Positions 7,060-14,921 of a DNA stretch of 52,184 bases are shown here, in pieces. Within the stretch, counting starts at the first letter, position 1; the number at the start of each line of letters is the position of its first letter. The DNA is from Clostridia bacterium (GTDB lineage: Bacteria > Bacillota > Clostridia > Oscillospirales > CAG-382), in contig JAFXBC010000056.1 in assembly GCA_017516825.1 (NCBI GenBank), forward strand, positions 1 through 52,184, read 5' to 3'. A model generated the notes under the pieces. It had not been told where the DNA came from. It saw only the letters and a program-made list of their open reading frames with translations, and did no database searches. A program made the translations under genes and the position numbers.

Positions 7060-9636
7060 TTATGCGTTCAGATCAAAGCCGTAGGCTTCCATCTGTGCGT
7101 CGGAAAGCTTGAACCAATTCTGCAGATCCTCCACTACGTAGCCCTCTCTCGCTTCGTAGAAGTCCCGCAGATACCCTACCGCCCACTTCCAGGTGGAGTA
7201 GGAAAGATCCCATTTTTCGCAATCCCGCTCCTTATCGGGGAGGATCGCGGCGTAATATCTGTCGATGGCGGCATTCACCCGTTCGTAGTTCCAAACGTTT
7301 TCGATCTGCCAGGCGAAACGGCGCAAGAACTTATCCTTAAAGTCGGGATTTTTCAAAAGACCGTTGATCAGCTCGGTGGAGAACCAGTCGTTGGTACCCG
7401 TTCCCTTGGGGTTCAGATGCTCCGCCACGGTATCGTTCTTCACGTAAAAGGAGGATTGATCCACGTCGTACATCAGCCAGGTCCATTTGCCGTCCCCCGC
7501 CTTGAAAAAGCGGATATTGCCGTTGTCCAGGTTGCCGATGTAGATCTGCATCACGATATAGTCGATATACTGATCGATATCCATTTGGGATTCCACGTAG
7601 GCGTAGGACTCGGGATCGGAAAGATCGTGCTTCTTCACGTAGGAAAGGAACTCCTTGTACTCCTTGGTGGAGCCGTGGGAGACGTCCAGGATCACGTCCT
7701 CGGGAGCAACGTTGTAATTCCCCGCAATGAAGTTCTCGTTGATCTTTTCGCGGATATAGTAGATCCCCCAGAACTCCCCGTTGAGATACAGGATCACGGG
7801 GCGGTTCTTCTGGCTGGGCATATACATAGCGGTGGAAGCCAATTCGGCAAGCAGAGGGTCACGCATTCTGGCGCCGTCGAAATCCTGCCCCGCGTTGCGG
7901 AACAGAAAGGCCTCGTAAACCTCCAACCCCTCCTCCCCGAACAAGGGGTAGTTCAATTGATTTTCCCCGTACACCCCGCGAAAAAAGCAGGAAAAGGACT
8001 TCATAGGCAGAGCGCGGGAATACGCGCCGAAGATGCGGATGCCGCAGGGGGAGGTGAAGCCCGTGCCGTCCTCTTCATACAGAGAGACGGTGGCTTCCTT
8101 TTCCCATTTCTTCCAGAAGTTTGCTCCCGTATAAGGGAACTTGGAGCTGGCACCCGGGCCTTCCACGTAGATCCCCTCGTAATAGTCCCAAAGGTTATCC
8201 GGCTCGGTGACCAGAGAGGCCACGGGCAGGGAGTGATTTTCGTTGATGATATAGGTGAGATCCAGAACCTTGCTTTCCGTCTTCCCCGGGGCAACCGAGA
8301 TGGCGCGGATCACCGTGGTCTCGGTGAGAAGGATGGGGCCGGTATATCGGGTGGCGTTCACCGTAGGTGCGGTGCAATCGGTGGTGTAGTAGATCTCTCC
8401 TTCCCCTTCCAGCACCACGGAAAGGGAGCTGACGTCGTTGTAGACCCCCTGGGCGGTCACCGCAGAGGGGGTGTCCGTGGTCAAGGCGGGCCCGCCGTTG
8501 GAGGCGTTGGGAGTCACGGAGGCCAGTAGGGCAAACTCCAATGCGCCCTCCGCTCTGCCGTAAGAAAGGTTGGTGCCCAAGGGCGGGATCAGGACGTGAT
8601 CTGCGACCATCCCCTCCTTGGAAAGATACAGGCAATCCCCCGAAGAGGAAAGGCCGAAGGGAACCACGGGGAAGCCCTTACGCAGGTTCTCCGTGTCCTT
8701 GCTCAAAAAGATCACGTAATACTCCCCGGGCTGTACCGTTTCCGCAGGCAGCTTGCCCAGGTTCAGCTCGTCGGGATCGTCGGTGAGATACCAGCCGTCA
8801 AGGCTGATGGGCTGATCCGTGGGGTTGTAGATCTCCACCCAATCGCAGGTGGTGCCGTAAGCACCGGGCAGGCTCTCCGTATTGGAGGCCACCACCTCGG
8901 AGATCCAAAGGGTGTTCCCCAAATTCGCCTGCAGGTAGGAAATTCTTCCCGCCTCGGTGTTGGGATACCCCAAAGAGACCTTGCCCACGCGGTAGGCACT
9001 GCCGTCGGGATCCTCCTCCCGCAGGAGGGACTTGCCGTCCTCGGGACGGATCACGTCCACGGATTCCCCGTAGCGATGGTCGGGGCAGGTGATCCGCAAA
9101 GTCTCTCCCTGGGACAGGGCGAAATTGGCGTGCCAACCCTCTCCCTTGCCGTCGCATACCAGAAGAATGCAATCCCCCGGTGCAAGGATGGCCTCGGGCA
9201 GCGGATATTTGTAGGGATCCTCCCCGTCGGAGAGGTAATAGCCCTTGGTGTTGATGGTCTCAAAGCCGTTGTTGTAAAGCTCTACCACGTCCACGAAGAC
9301 CCCCTGGTAGGGTACTTCACAGCCGGAAAGCAGGATCTCGGAGATCACCAGCGGATTGTTCAGATCGAATCGGCTTTCCGCGAAAGCGGTCTCTCCTGCC
9401 TCCGTATTGGGGTAGCCCAGGGAGACGGGATGCTCTCCGAAAACGCCGTCCACCAGAGACAGAGAGGTGTCCTCCGGTGCTTCCCCCGCCGAAGCGGTGG
9501 TATATTTCCCGGCAGAGGAGGTGAGACACAGGGTCTCGTCGGCGGCAATGGAAAAGCTTGCGTGGATCTCCCCGTTCTCAAAGACCCCCTTGCCGTCGCA
9601 ATAGACCAGCAAATAGCCCCCTGCGGGGAGGGTCAC
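7060..9636 (-). CDS. C-terminal fragment of the CotH/LTD protein
   Basis: An 858-aa open frame begins at GTG 9636, only five codons after the TAA and in the same frame. It carries the rest of LTD2, LTD3, LTD4, the beta domain and the full CotH kinase domain. It has no signal peptide and no Shine-Dalgarno site before the GTG, so it is unlikely to be an independent gene. Efficient expression would need readthrough or reinitiation. Confidence 0.65.
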   Translation of the reverse strand: MTLPAGGYLLVYCDGKGVFENGEIHASFSIAADETLCLTSSAGKYTTASAGEAPEDTSLSLVDGVFGEHPVSLGYPNTEAGETAFAESRFDLNNPLVISEILLSGCEVPYQGVFVDVVELYNNGFETINTKGYYLSDGEDPYKYPLPEAILAPGDCILLVCDGKGEGWHANFALSQGETLRITCPDHRYGESVDVIRPEDGKSLLREEDPDGSAYRVGKVSLGYPNTEAGRISYLQANLGNTLWISEVVASNTESLPGAYGTTCDWVEIYNPTDQPISLDGWYLTDDPDELNLGKLPAETVQPGEYYVIFLSKDTENLRKGFPVVPFGLSSSGDCLYLSKEGMVADHVLIPPLGTNLSYGRAEGALEFALLASVTPNASNGGPALTTDTPSAVTAQGVYNDVSSLSVVLEGEGEIYYTTDCTAPTVNATRYTGPILLTETTVIRAISVAPGKTESKVLDLTYIINENHSLPVASLVTEPDNLWDYYEGIYVEGPGASSKFPYTGANFWKKWEKEATVSLYEEDGTGFTSPCGIRIFGAYSRALPMKSFSCFFRGVYGENQLNYPLFGEEGLEVYEAFLFRNAGQDFDGARMRDPLLAELASTAMYMPSQKNRPVILYLNGEFWGIYYIREKINENFIAGNYNVAPEDVILDVSHGSTKEYKEFLSYVKKHDLSDPESYAYVESQMDIDQYIDYIVMQIYIGNLDNGNIRFFKAGDGKWTWLMYDVDQSSFYVKNDTVAEHLNPKGTGTNDWFSTELINGLLKNPDFKDKFLRRFAWQIENVWNYERVNAAIDRYYAAILPDKERDCEKWDLSYSTWKWAVGYLRDFYEAREGYVVEDLQNWFKLSDAQMEAYGFDLNA

Positions 9637-9648
9637 GGCGGGCAGGGC

Positions 9649-10365
9649 TTAGCGGGTGCGGTTTTCCATATTGTCCGTGAGGTAATACCCGGAAAGGTAT
9701 ACGTCCTCCTCGGAACGGTTATACAGCTCGATCACGTCGGGGAAGGTGCCGCTCTTGTCCGGCAGGGCGTAGCGGTTGGAAAGCAACAGCTCGTTGATCA
9801 CCACCGCGGGATCCTCGTCGGGCAGGCCCTGGGTCATCAGCAGATACCCCTCTTCGGTGTTGGGGTAGCCGGGCGTGGCGCGGTCGGTGATGGCGTAGCC
9901 CGTTTCCTGCCATTCCATCACCTGGTTTTCTCCCATGGGAGAAACGGTGACCTGGGCGGCAACGGAGCCGTCCCGATTATACAGGAACAAGGTCTCTCCT
10001 CCTGCGGAGGAAATAGAGAAGCCTGTGAGATCTTTGTCGATAAACAGCACCAAATAGGTGCCCGCCTTGAAGGGGGTGTCCCCCAAGGGCGCGGAGGTGT
10101 TGCCTCCGTCGGACAGGGTGAAGCCGTGGAGGTTGCAATCCTCCCCGTTGTTATACAGCTCGATATAGTCGCTGTGCTTTCCTTTGGAGTCCTCGATGAT
10201 GTCCGTATTCTTGGCGCAGATCTCGGTGATCAGCAGATCCACCACCTCCGGCTCCACGCCGGGCTCCGTAGAAGACGCGGCACGGTCGATGGCCATCCCC
10301 ACCGCCACGGCGGCAAGCAACGCCACCAGCAAAAGCAGGGTGATCAGCAATTCATTCTTTTTCAA
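9649..10365 (-). CDS. N-terminal fragment of the CotH/LTD protein
   Basis: This is the 238-aa product if the TAA at 9649-9651 stops translation: the membrane anchor, the whole first LTD domain and half of the second. It uses TTG at 10365. It would be an exported, membrane-tethered LTD fragment without kinase function. It is listed separately because an automatic gene caller will report it this way. Confidence 0.7.
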   Translation of the reverse strand: MKKNELLITLLLLVALLAAVAVGMAIDRAASSTEPGVEPEVVDLLITEICAKNTDIIEDSKGKHSDYIELYNNGEDCNLHGFTLSDGGNTSAPLGDTPFKAGTYLVLFIDKDLTGFSISSAGGETLFLYNRDGSVAAQVTVSPMGENQVMEWQETGYAITDRATPGYPNTEEGYLLMTQGLPDEDPAVVINELLLSNRYALPDKSGTFPDVIELYNRSEEDVYLSGYYLTDNMENRTR

Positions 10366-10418
10366 ATTTGCGTCTCCTTTGCATGAAAGCTTTCTTTCTG
10401 TTTTCCTTCGTTTCGCTT

Positions 10419-10447
10419 ATTATAACACGCTTTTTCCGGGATTGCAA
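10419..10447 (-). promoter_or_regulatory. Promoter of the CotH-VTC-DUF4956 operon
   Basis: On the minus strand TTGCAA (10442-10447), a 17-base spacer and TATAAT (10419-10424), about 54 bases upstream of the TTG start. Confidence 0.85.
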
Positions 10448-10478
10448 GGAATTTTCCCACGGAAGATGTAAACAATTC

Positions 10479-10518
10479 AAAAACCCTGCCGATTTCCCGG
10501 GAAACAGGCAGGGTTTTG
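10479..10518 (-). terminator. Terminator after the zinc-ribbon lipoprotein gene
   Basis: CAAAACCCTGCC (10479-10490) pairs perfectly with 10507-10518 and ends in a T-run on the minus strand, a few bases past the stop at 10523. Confidence 0.9.
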
Positions 10519-10522
10519 CAGG

Positions 10523-12442
10523 TTAATTGTACTGGATGGCAACGGAATATTGGGACAATACGCTTCTCTGCACAACGCAGATCACGTAAGACTCTCCTGC
10601 CTTCACCTCGGAAACGGATGCGCCGTCTCCTCTGTAACAGTAGGTGTCGTAGTCCAACAGCTCGCCGTTTGCGTTGTAGATGTAGATGTCCAGAGAGCCC
10701 TCCTCCATACCCAGGGAGTAGACCTCCAGGTTGCAGTCTGCGGTGGCGGTCCAGTTGTAGCTGTTGACCTGGCCCACGAACTCAAAGCTGTCGGTGACGA
10801 TCAGCTTGCCCTGTACGTCCACAGTGGGCTTTTCGGTGTACATATGCACCTCGTAGGGGGTAGCGTCGTCGTAGTAGCCAACGCGGATGGTATAGGTCTC
10901 GCCCACCACCAGGTTTTCCGCCGTCACTCTGTCGCCGTTGCTGAAGTAGTTGGTGGAGCAAACGCTCTCCTCCAGACGGTTCAGGACCTCGAAGCGCATA
11001 TCCACGTTGTTGTCCTTGGCACCCGCGCAAACGAAGGTGTAGTTGGAGGACTGCGCCACGAAGGTATAAAGGTTGGTCTGCTTGTTGTATTCCAGGCTAT
11101 CCTTGATCACGTTGTAGGCGGAAACGTCCACGGTAGCCTTGGGCTTGCCGATGGTCAGCTCAACGGTGGAAAGCTTGTTCTGATACTTGAAGGCGATGGT
11201 GTAGGTCTCCCCTGCGGTGAGGTAACCGGAAACGCTGCGGCCGTTGGAAAGGTAGTTGGATTCCGCAACGGTCTCGCCCAGACGGTTGTAAATATAGAGC
11301 TGGGAATAGGTGCCGCTCATCATGTTGCCCACGGTGAAGGTGTGGTCACCGGTGTTGACAGGGGTGTAGGTGAAGCCGAACACCTGATCCACGAACTCAA
11401 AGCTGCCGCTCCATACGGAATACTCGGAAAGATCCAGAACGGCGGTCTGACAGCCTGCATTCAGCTGGTAGGTGATGCCGGTGCCTCTGTACTGCTGAAC
11501 CTCCAAGGTGTATTCCACCCCTGCCTCCAGGGTCACGGTCAAGCCTTCCTCGTTGGTGCAGTAGGTATTGCGGGCCACCTCCTCGCCCAGGTGGTTCTTC
11601 ACGTACAGGCGAAGCACGTTGCCGCTGTAAAGCTCGGAGATCCAAACGCGGTAAACGCCGGCGTTGGCGGGAGTCATGGTATAGGTCACGATACCGCCCT
11701 CATCCACGGTTCCGGTGGTAACGATGATCTCTGCGGCGTCAGCCACGGCGGTTTTCTTTTCCTCGGTAGCGGCTACGTACTCCACCTTGGTGTAGCCTTC
11801 CATGGTGACGGACTGGGTCTCGCCGTCGGATTCCCCGCATCTTTCGCAGACACCTGCGAAATAGTCGTGACCGTAAGCCTCACGCTCCTTGTAGGAGTTG
11901 TAGTCGCATCTGCCGCACTCGGAGTAGGCATACCAGCCGATCTCGGTGCAGGTGGGCTCCTGGGCCTCATGCTCGATCCACTCGTGGCCCAGGGCGCTCA
12001 GATACTCGGATTTCAGAACGCTTTTGCAGGATTTGCAGATGGATCTCTTCTCGCCGCTTTCCTCGCAGGTGGGCTCGTCAATGATCACGGTCTCTGCCTT
12101 CTTATGCTTACAGGAGGGCTCACGCTTGCCGCAAACACTGCATTCCCCGCGGCCGTAGAATTCGTGGCCGGTGGCTACCCAGACCATTACCTCCTCCTTG
12201 CCGCAAAGCTCGCACTCGCGGGACTTCTTGCCGTCCTTCTCGCAGGTACGGGTTCTTTCTACCTGCCACTGGGTGAACTGATGCTCACAGTTCTCACCCC
12301 CGGGGTTCAGGGACTCTTCCTTGCTTGATTCTTCCTTGCTGTCGTTCTTGTCGGTCTCGGCTTCCTCGCCGCCGCAAGCCACCAGGCTCAACGCCATGAC
12401 AGCGCAAAGGAAAAACAGCAACGCTTTCTTCCAAATTGCCAT
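10523..12442 (-). CDS. Large lipoprotein with Cys-rich repeats and four PPC-like beta domains
   Basis: The 639-aa protein has a lipoprotein signal with lipobox LVAC (Cys23) and an acidic Ser/Glu linker. Residues of about 50-205 form degenerate zinc-ribbon-like repeats (the pattern CEHxF...TCEKDGKK...CELCGKE, recurring about four times with conserved GHE and CxxCG). Then come four beta-sandwich repeats of about 100 residues that resemble bacterial pre-peptidase C-terminal domains, each ending in a motif like LxAGExYTI. No enzyme domain is present, so a cell-surface binding or scaffolding role is plausible but unproven. The start is ATG at 12442 with GAGAGGA upstream. It is monocistronic, with its own promoter and terminator. 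Confidence 0.85.
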   Translation of the reverse strand: MAIWKKALLFFLCAVMALSLVACGGEEAETDKNDSKEESSKEESLNPGGENCEHQFTQWQVERTRTCEKDGKKSRECELCGKEEVMVWVATGHEFYGRGECSVCGKREPSCKHKKAETVIIDEPTCEESGEKRSICKSCKSVLKSEYLSALGHEWIEHEAQEPTCTEIGWYAYSECGRCDYNSYKEREAYGHDYFAGVCERCGESDGETQSVTMEGYTKVEYVAATEEKKTAVADAAEIIVTTGTVDEGGIVTYTMTPANAGVYRVWISELYSGNVLRLYVKNHLGEEVARNTYCTNEEGLTVTLEAGVEYTLEVQQYRGTGITYQLNAGCQTAVLDLSEYSVWSGSFEFVDQVFGFTYTPVNTGDHTFTVGNMMSGTYSQLYIYNRLGETVAESNYLSNGRSVSGYLTAGETYTIAFKYQNKLSTVELTIGKPKATVDVSAYNVIKDSLEYNKQTNLYTFVAQSSNYTFVCAGAKDNNVDMRFEVLNRLEESVCSTNYFSNGDRVTAENLVVGETYTIRVGYYDDATPYEVHMYTEKPTVDVQGKLIVTDSFEFVGQVNSYNWTATADCNLEVYSLGMEEGSLDIYIYNANGELLDYDTYCYRGDGASVSEVKAGESYVICVVQRSVLSQYSVAIQYN

Positions 12443-12493
12443 ATGATATCCTCTCTTTCGACGGGATCCGCCCGCCTCATTTTATTCCGTGGA

Positions 12494-12523
12494 ATTATAG
12501 CACAAAAAATCCCCCCTCGTCAA
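12494..12523 (-). promoter_or_regulatory. Promoter of the zinc-ribbon lipoprotein gene
   Basis: Minus strand TTGACG (12518-12523), an 18-base spacer and TATAAT (12494-12499). It is divergent from the plus-strand promoter at 12552. Confidence 0.8.
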
Positions 12524-12551
12524 GGCAAAAAAGGGTGTTTTTCAAAGGTTC

Positions 12552-12581
12552 TTGACAACTTTTGTTTCCTTATGATATACT
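12552..12581 (+). promoter_or_regulatory. Promoter of the zinc-ribbon membrane protein gene
   Basis: TTGACA (12552-12557), an 18-base spacer and TATACT (12576-12581), 22 bases before the ATG at 12604. Confidence 0.82.
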
Positions 12582-12603
12582 AAAAGAAAAAAGGAAACTC
12601 TTT

Positions 12604-13425
12604 ATGGCATACTGTCGCAACTGCCGCGCCCAATTGAAAACGGCGCAGGTCTGTCCCGTCTGCGGGACACAGCGGATCCCTACCCAAAAAGGCCTCCTTC
12701 GCCGCAAGCAGCTCCCTCTCCCCGACGTCAAAAACGGAGCGGAAGCCCTGCGTGCGGGCCTGCGGGAGGGAAGCACTCTCTTGCTGTTGATCGCAGGGGT
12801 GTCTTTGCTGGACTCGGCGGTCTCCTTGGCGGGAAATCTGCATCTCGTTCCCCAAGGAAATATCATGGCAATCATATCCGCCGTCAGCGGGGTGATTTCC
12901 CTTTTGTTGCCTGCGGGGATGCTCCTTTTGTGGAGAGAAAAAGATCATAAAGGTACGGCTTCGCCGCGGGGCATCTATATGATCATGGGACATCAGCTTT
13001 GGGGAATGGTGTATTCTGCCGCACTCCTGCTGTACGCATTCGGTCGCCCCATGGGAAACGACGGAGAAAGCGTAGCAAAGACGATATGGTATCTTTTGAC
13101 GTCGGGTTTTTGGGGCACGATCATCCCGGGCATCCTGATCCTTTTGTTCGCCCTACTGGTCCTCGGCGCCGTGTTCGGCGTTGCCATTCTTTGGGAATGG
13201 TACGGCTTCCGCCTCTGCCGGAAGGCCCTTCTGTTGGCAAGGGAAAACAAACGGTTCCGCATTTCCCGCCTTTACGAGGTAGGGTTCTTGATCATAGGGG
13301 CGTTTTCCTTCATCATGGCTTTCGCGGGAGATCAAAGCCTTTTGCAAGGCCTTGGCAGTTGTGCAGGCGGTGCAAGTATGCTCTTGCAATACGCCTTGCT
13401 GATCAAGATCAAAAAACATATCTGA
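12604..13425 (+). CDS. Zinc-ribbon multi-pass membrane protein of unknown function
   Basis: This 273-aa protein has an N-terminal zinc ribbon (Cys4, Cys7, Cys17, Cys20 in CRNC and CPVCG). A basic linker and about six hydrophobic membrane segments follow, spread from residue 55 to the C-terminus. Such zinc-ribbon plus membrane-bundle proteins are common and mostly uncharacterised in Clostridia. The start is ATG at 12604, preceded by AAAGGAAA; an upstream in-frame ATG at 12562 lies inside the promoter and is rejected. It is a single-gene unit convergent with the CapA gene, sharing a terminator. Confidence 0.85.
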   Translation: MAYCRNCRAQLKTAQVCPVCGTQRIPTQKGLLRRKQLPLPDVKNGAEALRAGLREGSTLLLLIAGVSLLDSAVSLAGNLHLVPQGNIMAIISAVSGVISLLLPAGMLLLWREKDHKGTASPRGIYMIMGHQLWGMVYSAALLLYAFGRPMGNDGESVAKTIWYLLTSGFWGTIIPGILILLFALLVLGAVFGVAILWEWYGFRLCRKALLLARENKRFRISRLYEVGFLIIGAFSFIMAFAGDQSLLQGLGSCAGGASMLLQYALLIKIKKHI

Positions 13426-13431
13426 AACAAA

Positions 13432-13465
13432 AACGGACAGCCTTAAAAAGCCGTCCGTTCTCTTT
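13432..13465. terminator. Bidirectional terminator
   Basis: AACGGAC (13432-13438) pairs with GTCCGTT (13453-13459), with an A-rich loop and a T-run after 13460. It serves the convergent genes ending at 13425 and 13466. Confidence 0.8.
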
Positions 13466-14908
13466 TTACTCTTTGACGATCAAGCCGTCGTCGCGGATGG
13501 AGATCCCCTTGGAATAGGATTCCACGTGATCCAGGATGGTGCGCCCCTTGGAGGTGCCCAGCTCGTAGCTGGTCTTGCACCCGGATTGCTTGGCGGGCAG
13601 GAAGTAGAAGGTCTCTTTCCCGTCGGCGGCAAGCTCAAAGCGCATCAGCCCCGTTTCGATGTTGAAGTTATCGAACCAGAAGTTCCCCAAGTTGTAGAAC
13701 ACCGCCTTGCCGTCGATAAACTCGATACCCTGCAAGCGGTGGGCGTGGGCGCCCACGATGAGATCCGCTCCCGCCTCCAAGTACAGAGGCGCGGTCTCCT
13801 CCTGCACCTTCTCCAGCTCGTTGGAGCCTTCTCTGCCCCAATGCACCAGTAGGATCACGTAATCGCTCTCCTCCTTGGCCCGGGCGATCACCTCCAAAAG
13901 CCTTGCGGTGTCGTAGCAACGGAACACACCGGGAGAATCCTCCGTGGCCTCGGGGGTGAGGATATACTTTTCCGCACGGGTGGCGGAGATGAAGGCGATC
14001 TTTCTGCCGTCCACCAGGTAATACATGGGGCTTTGGGCTTCCTCGGCGTTCCGCCCCGCCCCCGCGTAGTCCACCCCGTATTCCCGCAGGGTGTCCAGGG
14101 TGTCGTGGAAGGCGTCCTCCCCGTAGTCAAACACGTGGTTGTTGGCCAGGGTGACCAAGTCTACCCCCAGACGGTGATACAGCGCGGTATGCTTGGGGTC
14201 CGCACGGAAGGTGAAGGCCTTGCCTGCCATGGCCTTGCCCCGGGAGGAAATGGAAAACTCGTTGTTCAGCACGGCGATATCTGCGTTCTGCATCTCGGCA
14301 AACCATTCCGGAGCGATACAATCCTCCAGATCGTAACCCTTCCCCGCCATGTATTTCATTACCTCGTAGTTATCCGCAAAGCAGATATCCCCGCCGAAGG
14401 TCATCACCGTGGTCTTGTTCTCCCCGGGCTTCCCCATGCTCAGCAAGCGCACGAAGGGAGAGGTCTCGTGGTCGCCTCTGTAAAGAGTCTCCCACACGTT
14501 GAGGGTATTCCCCGTCAGCTCCCGCCAGAGGCTGTCGTCGTAGCCGTGCTCCAGGATCACCGCCGCCATTTGATCGGCCAAAACAGCACCTATCTGCTGT
14601 TCCACGAACAGGCCGAAGCCGTAGATGGCCTCCTCCCATTCCGGCACAGGGAACATGGTGGCAAGAGCCTCCCAAAGACGGGGCGGAAGCTCCTCGGTGG
14701 AATCAAACCCCTCCGGGAGAGAGATCTCCACGGGCATGGAATCCTCCTCCGAGGATGAGAAAGCGGAAGATTCTGCAAGAGGAACACTGCTTTCCTCGGG
14801 GGAAAGGGAGACGTTCCCGGGAGAGGAGGTCTCCGTATACCCTGCGGAGGCGCACCCCGCAAGGCAGGTCAACAGGGCCAGCAAGCCCCATAAAAATCTT
14901 TTTTTCAT
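13466..14908 (-). CDS. CapA-family lipoprotein (PGA_cap metallophosphatase-like)
   Basis: The 480-aa lipoprotein (lipobox CLAGC, Cys19) has an acidic Ser/Glu linker and a CapA domain. Family landmarks are TFGGDICF, NNEFSIS, LANNHVFDYGEDAF, VHWGRE and GAHAHRLQGIEF followed by YNLGNFWFDN. CapA proteins are calcineurin-like metallophosphoesterases associated with poly-gamma-glutamate capsules. Here no capB or capC is nearby, so the role is open and polymer or glycan processing at the cell surface is the best guess. The start is ATG at 14908 with GAGG upstream. It lies only 13 bases after the P-ATPase gene, so it is probably the last gene of that operon. Confidence 0.9.
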   Translation of the reverse strand: MKKRFLWGLLALLTCLAGCASAGYTETSSPGNVSLSPEESSVPLAESSAFSSSEEDSMPVEISLPEGFDSTEELPPRLWEALATMFPVPEWEEAIYGFGLFVEQQIGAVLADQMAAVILEHGYDDSLWRELTGNTLNVWETLYRGDHETSPFVRLLSMGKPGENKTTVMTFGGDICFADNYEVMKYMAGKGYDLEDCIAPEWFAEMQNADIAVLNNEFSISSRGKAMAGKAFTFRADPKHTALYHRLGVDLVTLANNHVFDYGEDAFHDTLDTLREYGVDYAGAGRNAEEAQSPMYYLVDGRKIAFISATRAEKYILTPEATEDSPGVFRCYDTARLLEVIARAKEESDYVILLVHWGREGSNELEKVQEETAPLYLEAGADLIVGAHAHRLQGIEFIDGKAVFYNLGNFWFDNFNIETGLMRFELAADGKETFYFLPAKQSGCKTSYELGTSKGRTILDHVESYSKGISIRDDGLIVKE

Positions 14909-14921
14909 AACGAACCTCAGT

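Larger units (their letters stand above)
7060..10365 (-). pseudogene. CotH kinase/lamin-tail protein interrupted by one in-frame stop
   Basis: Read through, this is one gene of about 1,101 codons. It has an N-terminal signal anchor (about residues 5-25), about four lamin-tail (LTD) domains (roughly 45-150, 160-260, 338-458, 486-620) and a chitobiase-C-like beta domain (about 638-708). A CotH kinase domain fills about 711-1101, with ANFWKKWEKEATVS, RNAGQDFDGARMRDP, EFWGIYYIREKINENF and WLMYDVDQSSF. Known: CotH proteins are atypical secreted kinases. A TAA at 9649-9651 (codon 239) breaks LTD2 without any frame change; the parallel LTD repeat has Tyr there. The start is TTG at 10365 after AAAGGAG. 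The remaining reading frame is intact, so the lesion is recent, or it is a sequencing error or a readthrough site. It heads the operon with the VTC and DUF4956 genes. Confidence 0.88.

Noticed and set aside
9649..9651. Recoded sense TAA (alternative genetic code)
   Set aside because: TAA ends other well-defined genes here, for example rimI and the two convergently closed operons, so general reassignment is excluded.
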